Assembly (NCBI GenBank): GCA_037445775.1 | Contig: JBBIJX010000073.1 | Coordinates: 1 to 5,706 of the forward strand | Direction of reading: 5' to 3' | From: JBBUX01 sp037445775 | GTDB lineage: Bacteria > Actinomycetota > Coriobacteriia > Anaerosomatales > PHET01 | DNA: 5,706 bases | Part shown: in pieces, positions 4,847 through 5,706 of the stretch | How the letters are laid out: each line of letters starts with the position of its first letter | Numbering within the stretch: position 1 is the first letter of the stretch | Program-made: the position numbers and the translations under genes | The notes under the pieces: model-generated | Databases searched by the model: none | Seen by the model: only the letters and a program-made list of their open reading frames with translations | What the model was told of the DNA's origin: nothing

Positions 4847-5706
4847 ATGCACGCCGTCCCCGTCACCGCCCACATCTCGTGGGTCGGAGCCATCGACTGG
4901 AACCTGCGCGACTTCCACGGCTTCGAGACTCCTCGCGGCTCCACCTACAACGCCTATCTCGTCACAGGCGCGGAGAAGACCGCGCTCGTGGACACCGTGA
5001 AGGCGCTCGTGGACACGGTGAAGGTGCCATTCGTGCCGGAGCTTCTGGCGCGCATAGAGAGCGTGGCGTCGCTTGACTCCATCGACTACATCGTCGTGAA
5101 CCACGTCGAGCCCGATCACAACGGCGGCCTGCGGCTCGTGATGGAAGCGTGCCCGAACGCGAAGATCGTCGCGAGCGCGGGCGGCGTGCGCGGCATCGCC
5201 GAGTACCACGGCAGCGACCTCGGGGCGAGCACCGTGGGCGCGGACGACACGCTCGACCTGGGCGGCGTGACGCTGAAGTTTCTGCCCATGCCCATGGTCC
5301 ACTGGCCCGATTCGATGTTCACGTACTGCCCCGAACAGAGCTGCCTCATGCCGAACGACGCGTTCGGACAACACCTCGCGTCGTCGGCGCGCTTCGCCGA
5401 CGAGATAGGACTCGACCTCGTCGTCGAAGAAGCCATCACCTACTACGCGAACATCCTCATGCCGCTCGGCGCGCAGGTGGCCAAGGCGGTCTCGAAGGTC
5501 GTCGAGACCGGATGGGTGTGCAAGACGATCGCCCCGAGTCACGGTGTCATCTGGCGCGAGCGCGACATTCCCACGTTGCTGGATACGTACGGCCGCTGCG
5601 CCTCAGGCGACACGCTCGACAAGCTCGTCGTGGCGTACGGCACGATGTGGGGCTCGACCGACGTGCTGGCGCGCGAGATCGCCGACGGTGCGACCGCGAC
5701 CGGCGT
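4847..5706 (+). CDS. fprA: FprA/ROO-type diiron flavoprotein (A-type flavoprotein), 3' end beyond window
   Basis: A cytoplasmic flavo-diiron protein that reduces O2 to water and/or NO to N2O with electrons usually supplied by rubredoxin, a common defence in anaerobes. The N-terminal metallo-beta-lactamase-like domain runs from residue 1 to about 255 (YNAYLVTG, MVHWPDSMF, NDAFGQH, YYANILMP, IAPSHGVIWR). The diiron ligand pattern is complete: His86-x-Glu88-x-Asp90-His91, His152, Asp171 and His232. The flavodoxin domain begins near 260 (KLVVAYGTMWGSTDVLA, FMN phosphate loop) and is cut by the window edge after residue 286. Residues 46-52 (ALVDTVK) recur at 53-59. Homologues go from ALVDTV straight to a PF segment, so seven residues appear to be extra. 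Without them His86, Glu88, Asp90 and His91 fall at 79, 81, 83 and 84, the D. gigas ROO numbering as I recall it. The insert lies away from the ligands but next to a core strand. Confidence 0.93.
   Translation, partial: MHAVPVTAHISWVGAIDWNLRDFHGFETPRGSTYNAYLVTGAEKTALVDTVKALVDTVKVPFVPELLARIESVASLDSIDYIVVNHVEPDHNGGLRLVMEACPNAKIVASAGGVRGIAEYHGSDLGASTVGADDTLDLGGVTLKFLPMPMVHWPDSMFTYCPEQSCLMPNDAFGQHLASSARFADEIGLDLVVEEAITYYANILMPLGAQVAKAVSKVVETGWVCKTIAPSHGVIWRERDIPTLLDTYGRCASGDTLDKLVVAYGTMWGSTDVLAREIADGATATG
4982..5023 (+). repeat. 21-bp tandem duplication inside the flavoprotein gene, one mismatch
   Basis: Units at 4982-5002 and 5003-5023 are identical at 20 of 21 positions. The difference is C at 4996 against G at 5017, a synonymous change in a Thr codon. 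Both encode ALVDTVK and the frame is kept. The mismatch suggests this copy is older than the other duplications, or that it arose with an error. Confidence 0.93.
5487..5510 (+). other. Perfect 9-bp hairpin within the flavoprotein coding sequence
   Basis: CGGTCTCGA (5487-5495) pairs perfectly with TCGAGACCG (5502-5510) across a 6-base loop. It lies inside codons for the KAVSKVVETG segment and has no T-run. It is probably a by-product of GC-rich codon use, though stable enough to note. Confidence 0.35.

Noticed and set aside
4601..5542. A 313-residue open frame on the minus strand
   Set aside because: It is antisense to the flavoprotein with its complete diiron ligand set; the composition (Arg/Val/His-rich) and lack of motifs mark it as a shadow.

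Overview
The window is high-GC and gene-dense. Every supported gene lies on the + strand, with short gaps or stop/start overlaps. The FprA-type diiron flavoprotein at the right edge is typical of anaerobes and microaerophiles. With the high GC, frequent GTG starts and strong GGAGG ribosome sites, this suggests an anaerobic actinobacterium, perhaps of the Coriobacteriia. That placement is an inference from gene style, not from a marker gene.

Layout, left to right. (1) An unrecognised ORF (113-691), possibly the in-frame remainder of a longer protein entering from the left edge. (2) A two-gene ABC transporter of the FetA/FetB (YbbL/YbbM, UPF0014) type: the ATPase (701-1420) overlaps the permease start (1417) by 4 bases. 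The permease reading frame is broken. (3) A trans-isoprenyl diphosphate synthase (2289-3296) with all expected motifs. (4) A 138-base gap holding a sigma70-like promoter overlapped by a clear double inverted repeat, followed by a two-gene toxin-antitoxin module: a DUF2384/Xre-type antitoxin (3435-4139) and a RES-domain toxin (4145-4774). (5) An FprA/rubredoxin:oxygen oxidoreductase-type A-type flavoprotein (from 4847), cut off by the right edge inside its flavodoxin domain.

The most striking feature cuts across gene families. Four of the six genes carry a short tandem duplication inside the coding sequence: 30 bp in the ATPase, 17 bp in the permease, 63 bp in the antitoxin and 21 bp in the flavoprotein. 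The 17-bp one is exact, and removing one copy restores a textbook FetB protein. The 21-bp one inserts seven residues; subtracting them puts the metal ligands at or within one residue of the D. gigas ROO numbering as I recall it. This looks like recent duplications caused by slippage or template switching in this lineage, or like a systematic assembly artefact. It is the main point to resolve.

Functionally, FetAB (iron export and oxidative-stress resistance in E. coli) and FprA (O2/NO reduction) could both serve oxidative-stress defence, but they are separate transcription units here, so that link is only suggestive. The RES/DUF2384 pair looks like a self-contained accessory module inserted between housekeeping genes, with its own autoregulated promoter.
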